The notes under the pieces are model-generated. The model had not been told where the DNA came from. It searched no databases and was given only the letters and a program-made list of their open reading frames with translations. A DNA stretch of 23,725 nucleotides from IMG/VR virus record IMGVR_UViG_3300025927_000028, positions 1 to 23,725 of that record, one strand, 5' to 3'. Position 1 is the first letter of the stretch. Each line of letters starts with the position of its first letter. The stretch comes from a virus. Below are positions 17,139 to 23,722 of the stretch, piece by piece. Made by a program: the position numbers and the translations under genes.

Positions 17139-18317
17139 CTACTTGCCCTTCTTGGGGGCCATGCGCTTGGAAACCTCTACAAGAGCCTTACCGGCATCAA
17201 GGTTTGACGGCAGCTTCTCTTTAGGATCGAAATGCTTGGAGCTCTTGTGCAGCTTAAGTCCTGTAGCTAGAACCGCTTGCTCCATAGCAACGTCAAGCGC
17301 CTTGTTCACAACACGGTCAATTTGTCGACTGCCCTGACTCTTGATGAACCTCTTGATGAAACCATCGGTCTTGGCCTTGGTAGCCACCGATTGCTCAGAA
17401 AGAGCCTTGTTGACGTCCTTCTCCAGCTGAAGTCGACGCGTGTAGGACTGAAGCTCTGTGTTCGACAGAGAATGAATCCCGTTCGTGTCGATCTTCTTCT
17501 GAATCCGATCCTGGGCGATCTGATCGGCAGAACCCGTGCGAGGCTTCAAGCCCGTCGAAACCGGCTCCGAAGATGCCTTCTTTCCGACCACTCGAGAGAC
17601 TAGTCCCGATGAACCGACAGGACGACGGACGCCCCACTTCTGACCCTTGATGCCGTGGTGAGCGAGAACCTCATCTACAGCATCACTATGCGCTGCCGAT
17701 CCCGGCAGGCCCGTTCCGCTTGCCAAGAAAAGCACCACCGATCTTTCAGTAGGAGTCATAGAGGCCCAACCATCTTGTACGTCAGGATCGTCTGCAAACT
17801 CAACACCCTGAGTTGCATCCTCGATCAGAAGATGCGCAGAAAGCTTCTGCTTGGGTGTGAGAGCGTTGTATACCTGCTCGACGGTTGGATCGCTTGGACC
17901 GTCTGCGTGAGCTACCGAAACTACACGAGCCTTGGCTCGCTTTGCATAGCTAATGTAGTTCTGAACATATGCTGCTCGAGTGGCGACAGTTGCTGCCAAA
18001 GCAACCTTTGCCGAAAGAACCGTAGTTCCTCCGGCCGCGGCTACTACTGCTGCTGGAAGTAGACCCGGTGCAAGACCAGCGGCAGCGATCCCTAATACTG
18101 AGAGACCTGCGATTTGAGCCGATCTCTTCGCATAGGCATGATCTACCAGAACCTGCTTTGCCTTAGCCGCTCCAGCAGCTGCTCGAGGACTTTCTGAAGA
18201 GCTAGCCTTTGCCGAGGCAGTTCCAGAAGAACTACCAGACGTTGCGGCTTTCCGGACGCCCCACTTTTGACCCTTTACGCCGTGATGTTCAAGCACTTCG
18301 TCTACAGTCTTCTTCAT
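17139..18317 (-). CDS. Protein with two HHG(V/I)KGQKWGVR motifs, likely head-assembly protein
   Basis: A 392-residue protein starting at ATG 18317 behind AAAGGAGG; a longer reading upstream would run back into the LamG gene. The motif VDEVLEHHGVKGQKWGVRK occurs at residues 5-23 and again as VDEVLAHHGIKGQKWGVRR at 214-232. This GVKGxKWGVR motif is widespread in phage structural proteins, function not settled. Residues about 70-125 are hydrophobic (VLGIAAAGLAPGLLPAAVVA) and could insert in a membrane. Two helical modules follow (VYNALTPKQKLSAHLLIEDA; GWASMTPTERSVVLFLASG), then AHSD. The C-terminal half is basic and helical, with LSNTELQSYTRRLQLEK as in related phage proteins. Position before terminase and motifs shared with the protease-capsid ORF suggest a head assembly role. 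Confidence 0.75.
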   Translation of the reverse strand: MKKTVDEVLEHHGVKGQKWGVRKAATSGSSSGTASAKASSSESPRAAAGAAKAKQVLVDHAYAKRSAQIAGLSVLGIAAAGLAPGLLPAAVVAAAGGTTVLSAKVALAATVATRAAYVQNYISYAKRAKARVVSVAHADGPSDPTVEQVYNALTPKQKLSAHLLIEDATQGVEFADDPDVQDGWASMTPTERSVVLFLASGTGLPGSAAHSDAVDEVLAHHGIKGQKWGVRRPVGSSGLVSRVVGKKASSEPVSTGLKPRTGSADQIAQDRIQKKIDTNGIHSLSNTELQSYTRRLQLEKDVNKALSEQSVATKAKTDGFIKRFIKSQGSRQIDRVVNKALDVAMEQAVLATGLKLHKSSKHFDPKEKLPSNLDAGKALVEVSKRMAPKKGK

Positions 18318-18330
18318 GGAGCCTCCTTTC

Positions 18331-19068
18331 CTAGCGAATGCCGACTCCAGCATTGTAGAGATCGACGATGTCCGTGCCCTTGAGTGTTGAACCCAAGAAA
18401 GCCACCTCATCGAGGAAGTGGTTCTGGATGCTCCATGTTCCGGCCTGATAAGAACCAAGACTCATGTCGCCGGTTCCTGTGTCGATGTTGCCCGAAGCCG
18501 CGAGACTACCGACCTCGTTGTCGTTGACATAGCCACGAAGCGTTGTGCCATCGAAGGTAGCAGACAACATGGTCCATACACCTAGCTGAGGCCAGTTGAT
18601 GGAAACAGACTTTGCCGTTCCACCAATCATGATTCGAAAATCAATACCGCTCGCCGTATTGAACCAATGCAACCACGAAGCAACACCTCCTCCGCCATTC
18701 TGATAGCGAGAGAATATGCCCGCGTTATTCGCGTTGAAACCGGACTTCATCCACCAAACCCAAGATGCATGGTTCGTCACATTCATCCACGATCCCGTAG
18801 GGATGAGAATATGCGTTGCTGAACCAGTTAGCTTCACTGATTTGGCGCCCGGATCTGTGTTGTTGATTGCACCTGGTTGATTCAGAAGAAAGTTGGACCC
18901 AGTGATGGTTCCGTTTCGACCATTTCCAGATGAGTCAAACGCCGTCGTTCCAGACGTTTCATCAAGACGCCAGTACCCTAGAGGAGCAAACCCCAGCATT
19001 CGCGCCTTGTAGCCTCCGCCGGTACGAGGAGCCCGATCTCTCTGAACTCCCTGCCGACGTACACTCAT
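18331..19068 (-). CDS. LamG-like (concanavalin A-like) lectin-fold virion protein
   Basis: A 245-residue protein whose ATG overlaps the previous stop (ATGA). After a basic N-terminal segment it has the full pattern of a LamG/laminin G-3 jellyroll: GYWRLDETSGTTAFDSSGNG, then RNGTI, KSVKLTGSATHILIPTGSW, WTMLSATFDGTTLRGYVND, a GDMSLGSY strand and FLDEVAFLGSTL at the end. Such domains bind sugars or proteins, and in phages usually sit on fibres or tips. The gene ends a coupled series with a collagen-like fibre, so it is likely part of a receptor-binding or adsorption structure. There is no signal peptide or catalytic motif. Confidence 0.85.
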   Translation of the reverse strand: MSVRRQGVQRDRAPRTGGGYKARMLGFAPLGYWRLDETSGTTAFDSSGNGRNGTITGSNFLLNQPGAINNTDPGAKSVKLTGSATHILIPTGSWMNVTNHASWVWWMKSGFNANNAGIFSRYQNGGGGVASWLHWFNTASGIDFRIMIGGTAKSVSINWPQLGVWTMLSATFDGTTLRGYVNDNEVGSLAASGNIDTGTGDMSLGSYQAGTWSIQNHFLDEVAFLGSTLKGTDIVDLYNAGVGIR

Positions 19069-19394
19069 GTCAGCTCCGCTCCAGACAGATTGAAGGACAC
19101 GTTGGTCGTGTTTGAACGCACCGTCACAACATCAGTTGCCGCTAAAGACAACCCTAACGTAAGTGAATCACTAGAGTTAGGAGGCAACATTACATCGTAC
19201 TCGATGTAATGCTTGGTTGCGATGGCTGCGCCAGCAGGACGAACCGCCACACGATATGTGATGTTCGTAGCGTTCTGGTTACAGATCACCAGGGTCGAGA
19301 CGACAGTCTGAGTGCTTCCCGGAACCGTATACAGATCGGTATCCGTGTTTGCCGACGGAGCGACCTGACCCAGAACCTTGTACGTAGTTGTCAT
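19065..19394 (-). CDS. Small virion-associated beta protein
   Basis: A 109-residue protein with GGGAG six bases before its ATG. Its sequence (MTTTYKVLGQVAPSANTDTD, then LYTVPGSTQTVVSTLVICNQ, RVAVRPAGAAIATKHYIEYD and LGLSLAATDVVTVRSN) matches a small family I recall from tail-fibre neighbourhoods of many actinobacterial and other phages. It is almost entirely beta-strand by pattern and could form a trimeric spike, cap or decoration. Its stop overlaps the LamG start and its start lies just after the collagen-like fibre gene, so it probably works with these two. The exact function is not known. Confidence 0.75.
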   Translation of the reverse strand: MTTTYKVLGQVAPSANTDTDLYTVPGSTQTVVSTLVICNQNATNITYRVAVRPAGAAIATKHYIEYDVMLPPNSSDSLTLGLSLAATDVVTVRSNTTNVSFNLSGAELT

Positions 19395-19395
19395 G

Positions 19396-20307
19396 TCATG
19401 CTCCCATCAGTAAGAAAGCGTCAATCGCAGATCCACCGCCTGCTGACCCAGCAGGACCTGTAGCACCGGTGGCACCAGTAGGACCTAAGAGACTGCCCGC
19501 AACAGATCCCCAAGCTCCAGAGGCCTTGGGACCGTAATAGTCACCGTTCGAACGAAGATAGAAATCTCCGTTAGCTCCAGTTCCATTTGAAGGAGCACCA
19601 GATCCTGTGTACCACTTGGATCCGTCTGCTCCTGCCGGTCCGGTCGAACCCGTAGGTCCAGGAACGGTAGAGTCAGCTCCATCGGCTCCTACAAGACTCT
19701 CTAGCCACTCTGCTTCCGTGCCCGAGAAACCGTTGTTGACGGCAACTTCGTACGCGCTGTCGCCATCCGCACCGTCGGAACCTGGTGGTCCAGGTACGGT
19801 CGAATCTGCGCCGGGATCTCCCGTATCTCCCTTATCACCCTTGTCGCCCTTGGGGCCCGGAACTGTGGAGTCAGCACCATCGGTGCCTGGGGGACCGGGA
19901 ACTGTAGACGCTGCACCCTCTGGCCCTTCCGGACCCTCAGGTCCGACAAGGCTATCGAGCCATTCAGCCTCTGTGCCAGTGAAACCATTGCTGACTGCAA
20001 CCTCATAAGCGCTCGGGCCATCTTCTCCAGGAGGTCCCGGCACCGTCGAATCAGCTCCGGCGTCACCTGTATCTCCCTTATCGCCTTTGTCGCCCTTGGG
20101 GCCCGGAACTGTGGAGTCAGCGCCTGGATCTCCCGTGTCGCCTTTGTCACCCTTGTCTCCCTTCGGACCAGGGACTGTCGAATCAGCTCCATCAGAACCA
20201 GAAGGACCCTGAGGGCCACGTCCTTGATCAACAGTCATGTGAATTGGAGTCGGAAGCTCTAGCTGAATCGTGTCTCCATCACGAAGCTCAAGGATCATCT
20301 CACTCAT
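19396..20307 (-). CDS. Collagen-like tail fibre protein
   Basis: A 303-residue protein overlapping the preceding stop by 4 nt; GGAGA lies upstream of the ATG. A short N-terminal head (MSEMILELRDGDTIQLELPT) probably anchors it to the virion. Then come long Gly-X-Y collagen-like stretches with three exact STVPGPKGDKGDKGDTGD copies, broken by two copies of an AYEVAV(S/N)NGF(T/S)GTEAEWL module. Next is a fibre-tip module (WYTGSGAPS..TGANGDFYLRSNGDYYGP, GAWG) and a last Gly-rich part ending in AIDAFLLMGA. Collagen-like triple helices give long trimeric fibres. It is likely a receptor-binding fibre or fibre stalk; the chaperone or cap may be encoded next door. Confidence 0.92.
   Translation of the reverse strand: MSEMILELRDGDTIQLELPTPIHMTVDQGRGPQGPSGSDGADSTVPGPKGDKGDKGDTGDPGADSTVPGPKGDKGDKGDTGDAGADSTVPGPPGEDGPSAYEVAVSNGFTGTEAEWLDSLVGPEGPEGPEGAASTVPGPPGTDGADSTVPGPKGDKGDKGDTGDPGADSTVPGPPGSDGADGDSAYEVAVNNGFSGTEAEWLESLVGADGADSTVPGPTGSTGPAGADGSKWYTGSGAPSNGTGANGDFYLRSNGDYYGPKASGAWGSVAGSLLGPTGATGATGPAGSAGGGSAIDAFLLMGA
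19687..20190. repeat. Collagen-like coding repeats and two 72-bp fibre modules
   Basis: The DNA encodes three STVPGPKGDKGDKGDTGD blocks (near 19812-19875, 20058-20120 and 20127-20190) plus two 72-bp modules (19687-19758 and 19942-20013) that encode SAYEVAV(S/N)NGF(T/S)GTEAEWL(D/E)SLVG. The DNA copies have diverged at third positions, so they are not recent exact duplications, but they would still allow length change by recombination. Confidence 0.85.
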
Positions 20308-20696
20308 CGCGTCACGTCTCCAGAAGGCTTAGCCGGACCGGCCATGAGTGTCAGGGGGTCACCCTCAGGGTCGGTCAACTGGAGATCCCAGCTAGCGCTG
20401 TTTGTTCCACGAAGCTTCTCAGACTCGTCTGGAGATAAATATGCAGCGATCACACCACTCCCATCGAGAGTGTTGAACTCGAATTCGGCCAGAAGTACAG
20501 AATCCGGCTTTGCGTTCTTTCGAATCTGTGATGCTGCTACGTATCCCGTGAGATTTCGAGGAATCATCACGGGATTCTCCGGATCTGGTGAATCTGGGTC
20601 AGGATCTACGATCGTCAACGTGAAACGAAGCGCATCACCAGCCACCCAGATCAAAGAGACCTCTTGAGGCCGTTGCGCAATTTCCAAAGTTGTCAC
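20304..20696 (-). CDS. Beta-sandwich protein preceding fibre (BppU N-terminal-like)
   Basis: A 130-residue protein starting at GTG in a GTGA overlap with the preceding connector gene. Its sequence (VSLIWVAGDALRFTLTIVDP, NLTGYVAASQIRKN, GVIAAYLSPDESEKL, SWDLQLTDPEGDPLTLMAGP and a final DVTR) follows a pattern I recall from small phage proteins encoded just before tail fibre or baseplate upper proteins. These are predicted beta-sandwiches that attach fibres. The Asp/Pro-rich run (DPDPDSPDPENP, residues about 33-44) is an insertion-like loop. Coupling with the collagen-like gene supports a fibre attachment role, which is inferred. Confidence 0.68.
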   Translation of the reverse strand: MTTLEIAQRPQEVSLIWVAGDALRFTLTIVDPDPDSPDPENPVMIPRNLTGYVAASQIRKNAKPDSVLLAEFEFNTLDGSGVIAAYLSPDESEKLRGTNSASWDLQLTDPEGDPLTLMAGPAKPSGDVTR

Positions 20697-21061
20697 TGCT
20701 CAACCGCCTCTCGATCTAGATCCTCTTGCATGGCCTTGAGACGCCATGCCTTCTCTTCCAGCTGATCCTTCATCATCTGCTGACCGAAAGAGGTCGGCAG
20801 AGGGTCGAAGAATGTACGGACGTGGAGTGCGATGTAAGTCTTCACGCCGTCTCGGAGATGACTTGAGGGGAGATAGTCGTCCCACTCATCATTCTCGTCC
20901 TCGACGCTGAAGCCCTCAGTAGGACCGATGCCCAGTTGGACGAGATCCGAGAGCGCGCCGTTGATCCACATGACAAAGTCATCATCGAATGCCGTGTAGT
21001 CCTGCGGAACACTGTTCAGCTTCTTAATGCTCAGCAGAATACTGTCCATTACCTCGGGCAT
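20693..21061 (-). CDS. Head-tail connector (gp6-like adaptor)
   Basis: A 122-residue protein starting at ATG 21061 behind AAGGAGGTG; a longer in-frame reading upstream is Lys/Arg/Pro-rich antisense-like sequence of the neighbouring gene and is rejected. The pattern ILLSIKKLNSVPQDYTAFDD, DFVMWINGALSDLVQLGIGP, W.DYLPSS...VKTYIALHV, then FFDPLPTSFGQQMMKDQLEE is that of gp6/gp15-type head-tail connector proteins, mainly helical proteins that form the ring below the portal. Usually this gene lies just after the capsid gene; here it is between a Lys-rich protein and fibre genes, upstream of terminase. A neck role is likely but the position leaves some doubt. Confidence 0.78.
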   Translation of the reverse strand: MPEVMDSILLSIKKLNSVPQDYTAFDDDFVMWINGALSDLVQLGIGPTEGFSVEDENDEWDDYLPSSHLRDGVKTYIALHVRTFFDPLPTSFGQQMMKDQLEEKAWRLKAMQEDLDREAVEQ

Positions 21062-21074
21062 GGTCACACCTCCT

Positions 21075-21320
21075 TCAGGACTTCTTGGTTGTCTTCTTTG
21101 CGGTGGCCTTCTTGGCCGTCGCAGACGTCTTTGGTGCATCCTTCTTGGCAGCAGACGTCTTCTTGGCAGTCTTCTTGGCGGGCTTGGTCTTCATAGCCGC
21201 CTTCTGCTCCTCTGCCATGTCGTTTCCGACGCCCTGTCGGGCCAGAGAAGCAATCGAACCGAATCGGCTGCGCCTGCGCGCTTCTCGAAGCTGGTTCTCC
21301 TTGTCGACTGTGTAGCTCAT
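21075..21320 (-). CDS. Small protein with Lys/Ala-rich basic tail
   Basis: An 81-residue protein with a strong ribosome site (GGGAGGTGA) seven or eight bases before ATG 21320. The first about 35 residues are mixed and charged (KENQLREARRRSRFGSIASL). From about residue 45 the sequence is a histone H1-like series of KK(T/A)-type units (TAKKTSAAKKDAPKTSATAK, then KATAKKTTKKS). Such tails bind nucleic acid non-specifically or contact acidic surfaces. A role in DNA packaging, head filling or virion assembly is possible, but no family is recognised. It lies between the lysin-like gene and connector gene with a 13-nt gap to the latter. Confidence 0.72.
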   Translation of the reverse strand: MSYTVDKENQLREARRRSRFGSIASLARQGVGNDMAEEQKAAMKTKPAKKTAKKTSAAKKDAPKTSATAKKATAKKTTKKS

Positions 21321-21367
21321 CGTGTCACCTCCCTCAAGATTGACTTTCGATTTTGAGCTTTTGTGAA

Positions 21368-21928
21368 CTACTTCCGCTTCAGATGAGTCGGAAGAGACTT
21401 CAGTGAAGCGATGACTCGATCGAGAACCGTGTCTCGATGAGTTCCGTCTGCACTGTGCTTCTCCGCTCGAATCAAACGATTCAGAGCACGGTCAACTCGC
21501 CATCCACGAGTGTTCTTGTCCCTGGGGATCGGCACACCATCCATGGTCGTCGACCATCCGGCGTAGGTCAGCCCCCAGTTCTTCTCGGGAAAGTCCAGTG
21601 GTACAGTAGCCACCCGGCCAGTCCCCCCAGCATCAGTGCTGCGAATGTGCGTGACTCCATTGATCCGCCCCGCACTGAGAGCCCTGTGTCCGTTGTCCTT
21701 GCTACCTCCCAAGTAAGTAACGGGATAGCCCGCAGGAGGGTTTCGGTCGAAGCGTCGGGCCGAGCCCGGTTCCTTCTTCCACCCATCTTCAGCGTCAGCT
21801 GCACCGTCACCATCGAAGTCTCCAGCACTCGGGGCATCGAGCCATCCTCGGGTTACGAATTGGCACATGCCGGGAACGTTGTTCACGGTAAGCATTGCGG
21901 CGTGCAATGCTTGGCTTGGTGTCCTCAT
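21368..21928 (-). CDS. Cys/His peptidase-like lysin (CHAP/NlpC-like) with EF-hand-like loop
   Basis: A 186-residue protein. ATG 21928 (MRTPSQ) is chosen because GGAGG lies nine bases before it; an upstream in-frame ATG directly touches the GGAGG. It resembles actinophage proteins annotated as endolysins: GMCQFVTRGWL with C22, NGHRALSAG with H81, and a later NWGLTYAGWSTTMDGVPIP. C22 and H81 would form the catalytic dyad of a CHAP or NlpC/P60-like peptidase or amidase that cuts peptidoglycan. Residues 37-48 (DFDGDGAADAED) match an EF-hand calcium loop, with D37, D39, D41, G42 and D48 in the expected places. A basic C-terminal region (about 140-186) could bind the cell wall. There is no signal peptide, so export would need a holin. 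Confidence 0.68.
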   Translation of the reverse strand: MRTPSQALHAAMLTVNNVPGMCQFVTRGWLDAPSAGDFDGDGAADAEDGWKKEPGSARRFDRNPPAGYPVTYLGGSKDNGHRALSAGRINGVTHIRSTDAGGTGRVATVPLDFPEKNWGLTYAGWSTTMDGVPIPRDKNTRGWRVDRALNRLIRAEKHSADGTHRDTVLDRVIASLKSLPTHLKRK

Positions 21929-21942
21929 GATTGTCATCCTCC

Positions 21943-22350
21943 CTACCACAATGTGGTATCGCCAGGACTACGTTCAGCGAAGAGCCGGGGGAGCTGCCCT
22001 TCGTCGGAGTAGTGAATAGCGTTGTGTGTCTTGAGTGAACAGCAAATTAGCTGGTCCACATCCAGGATTCTCGGATCTCCTTGTGAGATGTCCGCAGCTT
22101 CCATTGGATTCATATGGTGCACGATGATTCCTGAGTGGAGCTCTCGCCCCTCAATCCCGAGATCACAACCAAGGTCTCGAACAATCACGTCTCTTCGTGC
22201 TTTCTTCCATTCATAGCTGCTGTAGAACTTCTGGTTGGCGAATCGTTCCCAACCAAACGTTCTTTCCCCCACTACACCTCGAAGACGCAGGTAACGAAAG
22301 CGCTCATCGAAGTCTTCTATCTGTGCGAGCTCGGAGTAAGTTCTAATCAT
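21943..22350 (-). CDS. HNH endonuclease, terminase-associated type
   Basis: A 135-residue protein starting at ATG 22350, which overlaps the previous stop by 8 nt; longer upstream readings belong to the other frame. It shows the HNH fold: FYSSYEWKKARRDVIVRDLG, GCDLGIEGRELHSGIIVHH, the HHMNP motif at residues 78-82, then CSLKTHNAIHY with N110 and H113, and a conserved end ERSPGDTTLW. This HNH type lies next to terminase genes in many siphophages and is thought to help terminase in specific DNA cleavage during packaging. Here terminase is about 5 kb further on, separated by lysin, connector and fibre genes. All active-site residues seem present. Confidence 0.88.
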   Translation of the reverse strand: MIRTYSELAQIEDFDERFRYLRLRGVVGERTFGWERFANQKFYSSYEWKKARRDVIVRDLGCDLGIEGRELHSGIIVHHMNPMEAADISQGDPRILDVDQLICCSLKTHNAIHYSDEGQLPRLFAERSPGDTTLW

Positions 22351-22678
22351 CGTGTTCGTCGTTACCCTCACCCGTGTAAGTCCGGAAAGCTTCAAGAGCT
22401 GCCTCGATTGAGGCCTCCATCCGCTTGGCTGCTTCCAGACCATCAATGCGAGCATTCAGGAGACGATTCTCGTTTCGGAGTTTCTCGTTCTCCAACTCTG
22501 CTCGACTGCTACCGTCTCTCAGAAGCATAGATATGATCTGAGACGATGCGGTTCCTCGTTCCAGCTGCTTCTCGGCAAGGTCGTATGCCATGTTTTGAAG
22601 CTGCTTGGCTCTTTCCTCGGGAGTGCTGGCAGTCTTGCGTCGCCTCTTTGGTGTTCCCGAGGGTTCGGCCTCTGCCAT
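22343..22678 (-). CDS. Coiled-coil protein, possible small terminase subunit
   Basis: A 111-residue protein behind GAGGAGGTG. After a basic start (PKRRRKTAS) it has ERAKQLQNMAYDLAEKQLER, GTASSQIISMLLRDGS and then a long charged helix (RAELENEKLRNENRLLNARI, then DGLEAAKRMEASIEAALEAF) ending RTYTGEG. This pattern, with 'LAEkql..GTASsqvi..fLk.GS' and the coiled coil, is familiar from proteins next to HNH and terminase genes in many siphophages. A helix-turn-helix-like N-terminus plus oligomerising helix would fit a small terminase subunit that recognises packaging-start DNA. No other small terminase candidate is visible in the window. Family role is inferred. Confidence 0.65.
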   Translation of the reverse strand: MAEAEPSGTPKRRRKTASTPEERAKQLQNMAYDLAEKQLERGTASSQIISMLLRDGSSRAELENEKLRNENRLLNARIDGLEAAKRMEASIEAALEAFRTYTGEGNDEHDD

Positions 22679-22689
22679 GACACCTCCTC

Positions 22690-23004
22690 TTAGTTAGCAG
22701 ACTTCCATACCCCGTTCTGTATCCATCCGTGATTTGAACAACCACCCTCGCAAGCTAAGGACGGATGCAGAGTCAAGGGATCTACTTGAAGGACCTTGTG
22801 TCTGCCACATTGCGCCAACGTCCAGCGATGCACACCGTCTTTTGGAGTATGCCAATGCCAGATCCAGACGTTTTCCGCAGAGCCACCTACTTCGATACCA
22901 TCTCCCAGTATCGCATAGTAGATACCGCCGCCAACACTCTTGATCTTATCAAACAGAGGATGATCGGTCCATGTATCGGGTGGCTTTGACTGTGGCTTAT
23001 GCAT
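22690..23004 (-). CDS. DUF6527-like protein
   Basis: A 104-residue protein seven bases after the stop of the nuclease-like gene. The C-terminal half has HRWTLAQCGRHK, then LTLHPSLACEGGCSNHGWIQ and NGVWK, close to the DUF6527 pattern ('L.PSl.C..C..HGfI..G.W'). Residues C66, C85, C89 and H92 could bind zinc. The N-terminal part is aromatic (YYAILGDG, VWIWHWHTP). DUF6527 genes are common in phages and have no established function. No RNA- or DNA-binding motif is obvious beyond the possible zinc site. Confidence 0.7.
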   Translation of the reverse strand: MHKPQSKPPDTWTDHPLFDKIKSVGGGIYYAILGDGIEVGGSAENVWIWHWHTPKDGVHRWTLAQCGRHKVLQVDPLTLHPSLACEGGCSNHGWIQNGVWKSAN

Positions 23005-23011
23005 CGATCCC

Positions 23012-23650
23012 TTAGAACCTTTCGTACTTGACGAGAACGCCGTTGTGATCCGACAATGTCTCGAAGGTTGTGACGACGGCAGACTTCTTCACAGTCCACA
23101 CACCGTCAATGGTCTCTCCACCAGGTCCTGTTGGCAACTTGGGCTGCCCATCCCAGCAACTGACAAGTCCCTGGAGATGGTCTGCGCCATTCCCGTCCAT
23201 GAAGACCATAGGAATGTAGCCTAGTGTTTTGGCTTCACGACTCCAAGCTTCGATGTGGGTGATGGCTACCTTGAACGCAGCACGGTATGCTGGCTTGTCA
23301 TGGTGAGCCATTGGATGCGTGTTCAGAACGGCGACGTGTGTTCCGAATCGGTTCTCGAAGAAGACCTCTGTGCCAGGAGTTGGGCGACCGCCTGGAAAAT
23401 CCTTGGCAAGAATCAGACTGTCGACCTTGTGAACTTTCTTGACGTAGGGCTTCTTCAGAAGAACAGGCAAGCCCTTTGCCGATGCCGTGTAGACGGCGTA
23501 GTCCTTCAGCCCCTTGAGGATCATCGCGTTGTCAGGATTGAATTCCTGGAACGCCGCGATGTGTGGTCGAGACTTGAGAGCCTTGGTAACCACAGATATG
23601 GCATCCCGTAATTCCAAGTCGACTAATACGTTGTGTGTAACGGCTTTCAT
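23012..23650 (-). CDS. Endonuclease/exonuclease/phosphatase (EEP) family protein
   Basis: A 212-residue protein. ATG 23650 (MKAVTHNVL) is chosen because GGGGAGGA lies just before it; a longer reading adds 12 residues upstream of that site. The conserved metal and catalytic residues of the EEP (exonuclease III/DNase I-like) fold are all visible in order: N7 in THNVL, E36 in AAFQEF, H112 in LNTHPMA, D152 and N154 in MDGNGAD, and D201-H202 in SDHNGV. It should be a Mg-dependent phosphodiesterase acting on nucleic acid or another phosphate ester; the substrate cannot be told. It is a little shorter than usual family members. As first gene of this run it may be early or accessory rather than virion-related. 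Confidence 0.85.
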   Translation of the reverse strand: MKAVTHNVLVDLELRDAISVVTKALKSRPHIAAFQEFNPDNAMILKGLKDYAVYTASAKGLPVLLKKPYVKKVHKVDSLILAKDFPGGRPTPGTEVFFENRFGTHVAVLNTHPMAHHDKPAYRAAFKVAITHIEAWSREAKTLGYIPMVFMDGNGADHLQGLVSCWDGQPKLPTGPGGETIDGVWTVKKSAVVTTFETLSDHNGVLVKYERF

Positions 23651-23699
23651 AGAGTTCCTCCCCGGTTTCCCAATACGTAAAAGCACTTTGTCCCTCGGG

Positions 23700-23722
23700 A
23701 ATTTTCCTCCGGGGAATTTTTT
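23700..23722 (+). terminator. Hairpin with T-run at right edge
   Basis: AATTTTCC at 23700-23707 can pair (with two G-T pairs) with GGGGAATT at 23711-23718, followed by TTTT to 23722. This looks like a weak rho-independent terminator reading on the plus strand, although no plus-strand gene is seen. On the minus strand it lies about 50 bases before the first gene and could be a leader structure instead. Confidence 0.25.

Noticed and set aside
19607-20008. Plus-strand Pro/Ser/Gly-rich frame
   Set aside because: Antisense of the collagen-like repeats; periodic composition is a mirror of Gly-X-Y coding.
19687-20190. Regular repeats as a possible CRISPR array
   Set aside because: Repeats are coding collagen blocks in frame, with diverged third positions and no uniform spacer length.
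23651-23699. Promoter in front of the first gene
   Set aside because: No convincing -35/-10 pair can be seen in the 49 bases before the ribosome site; the promoter may be outside the window.
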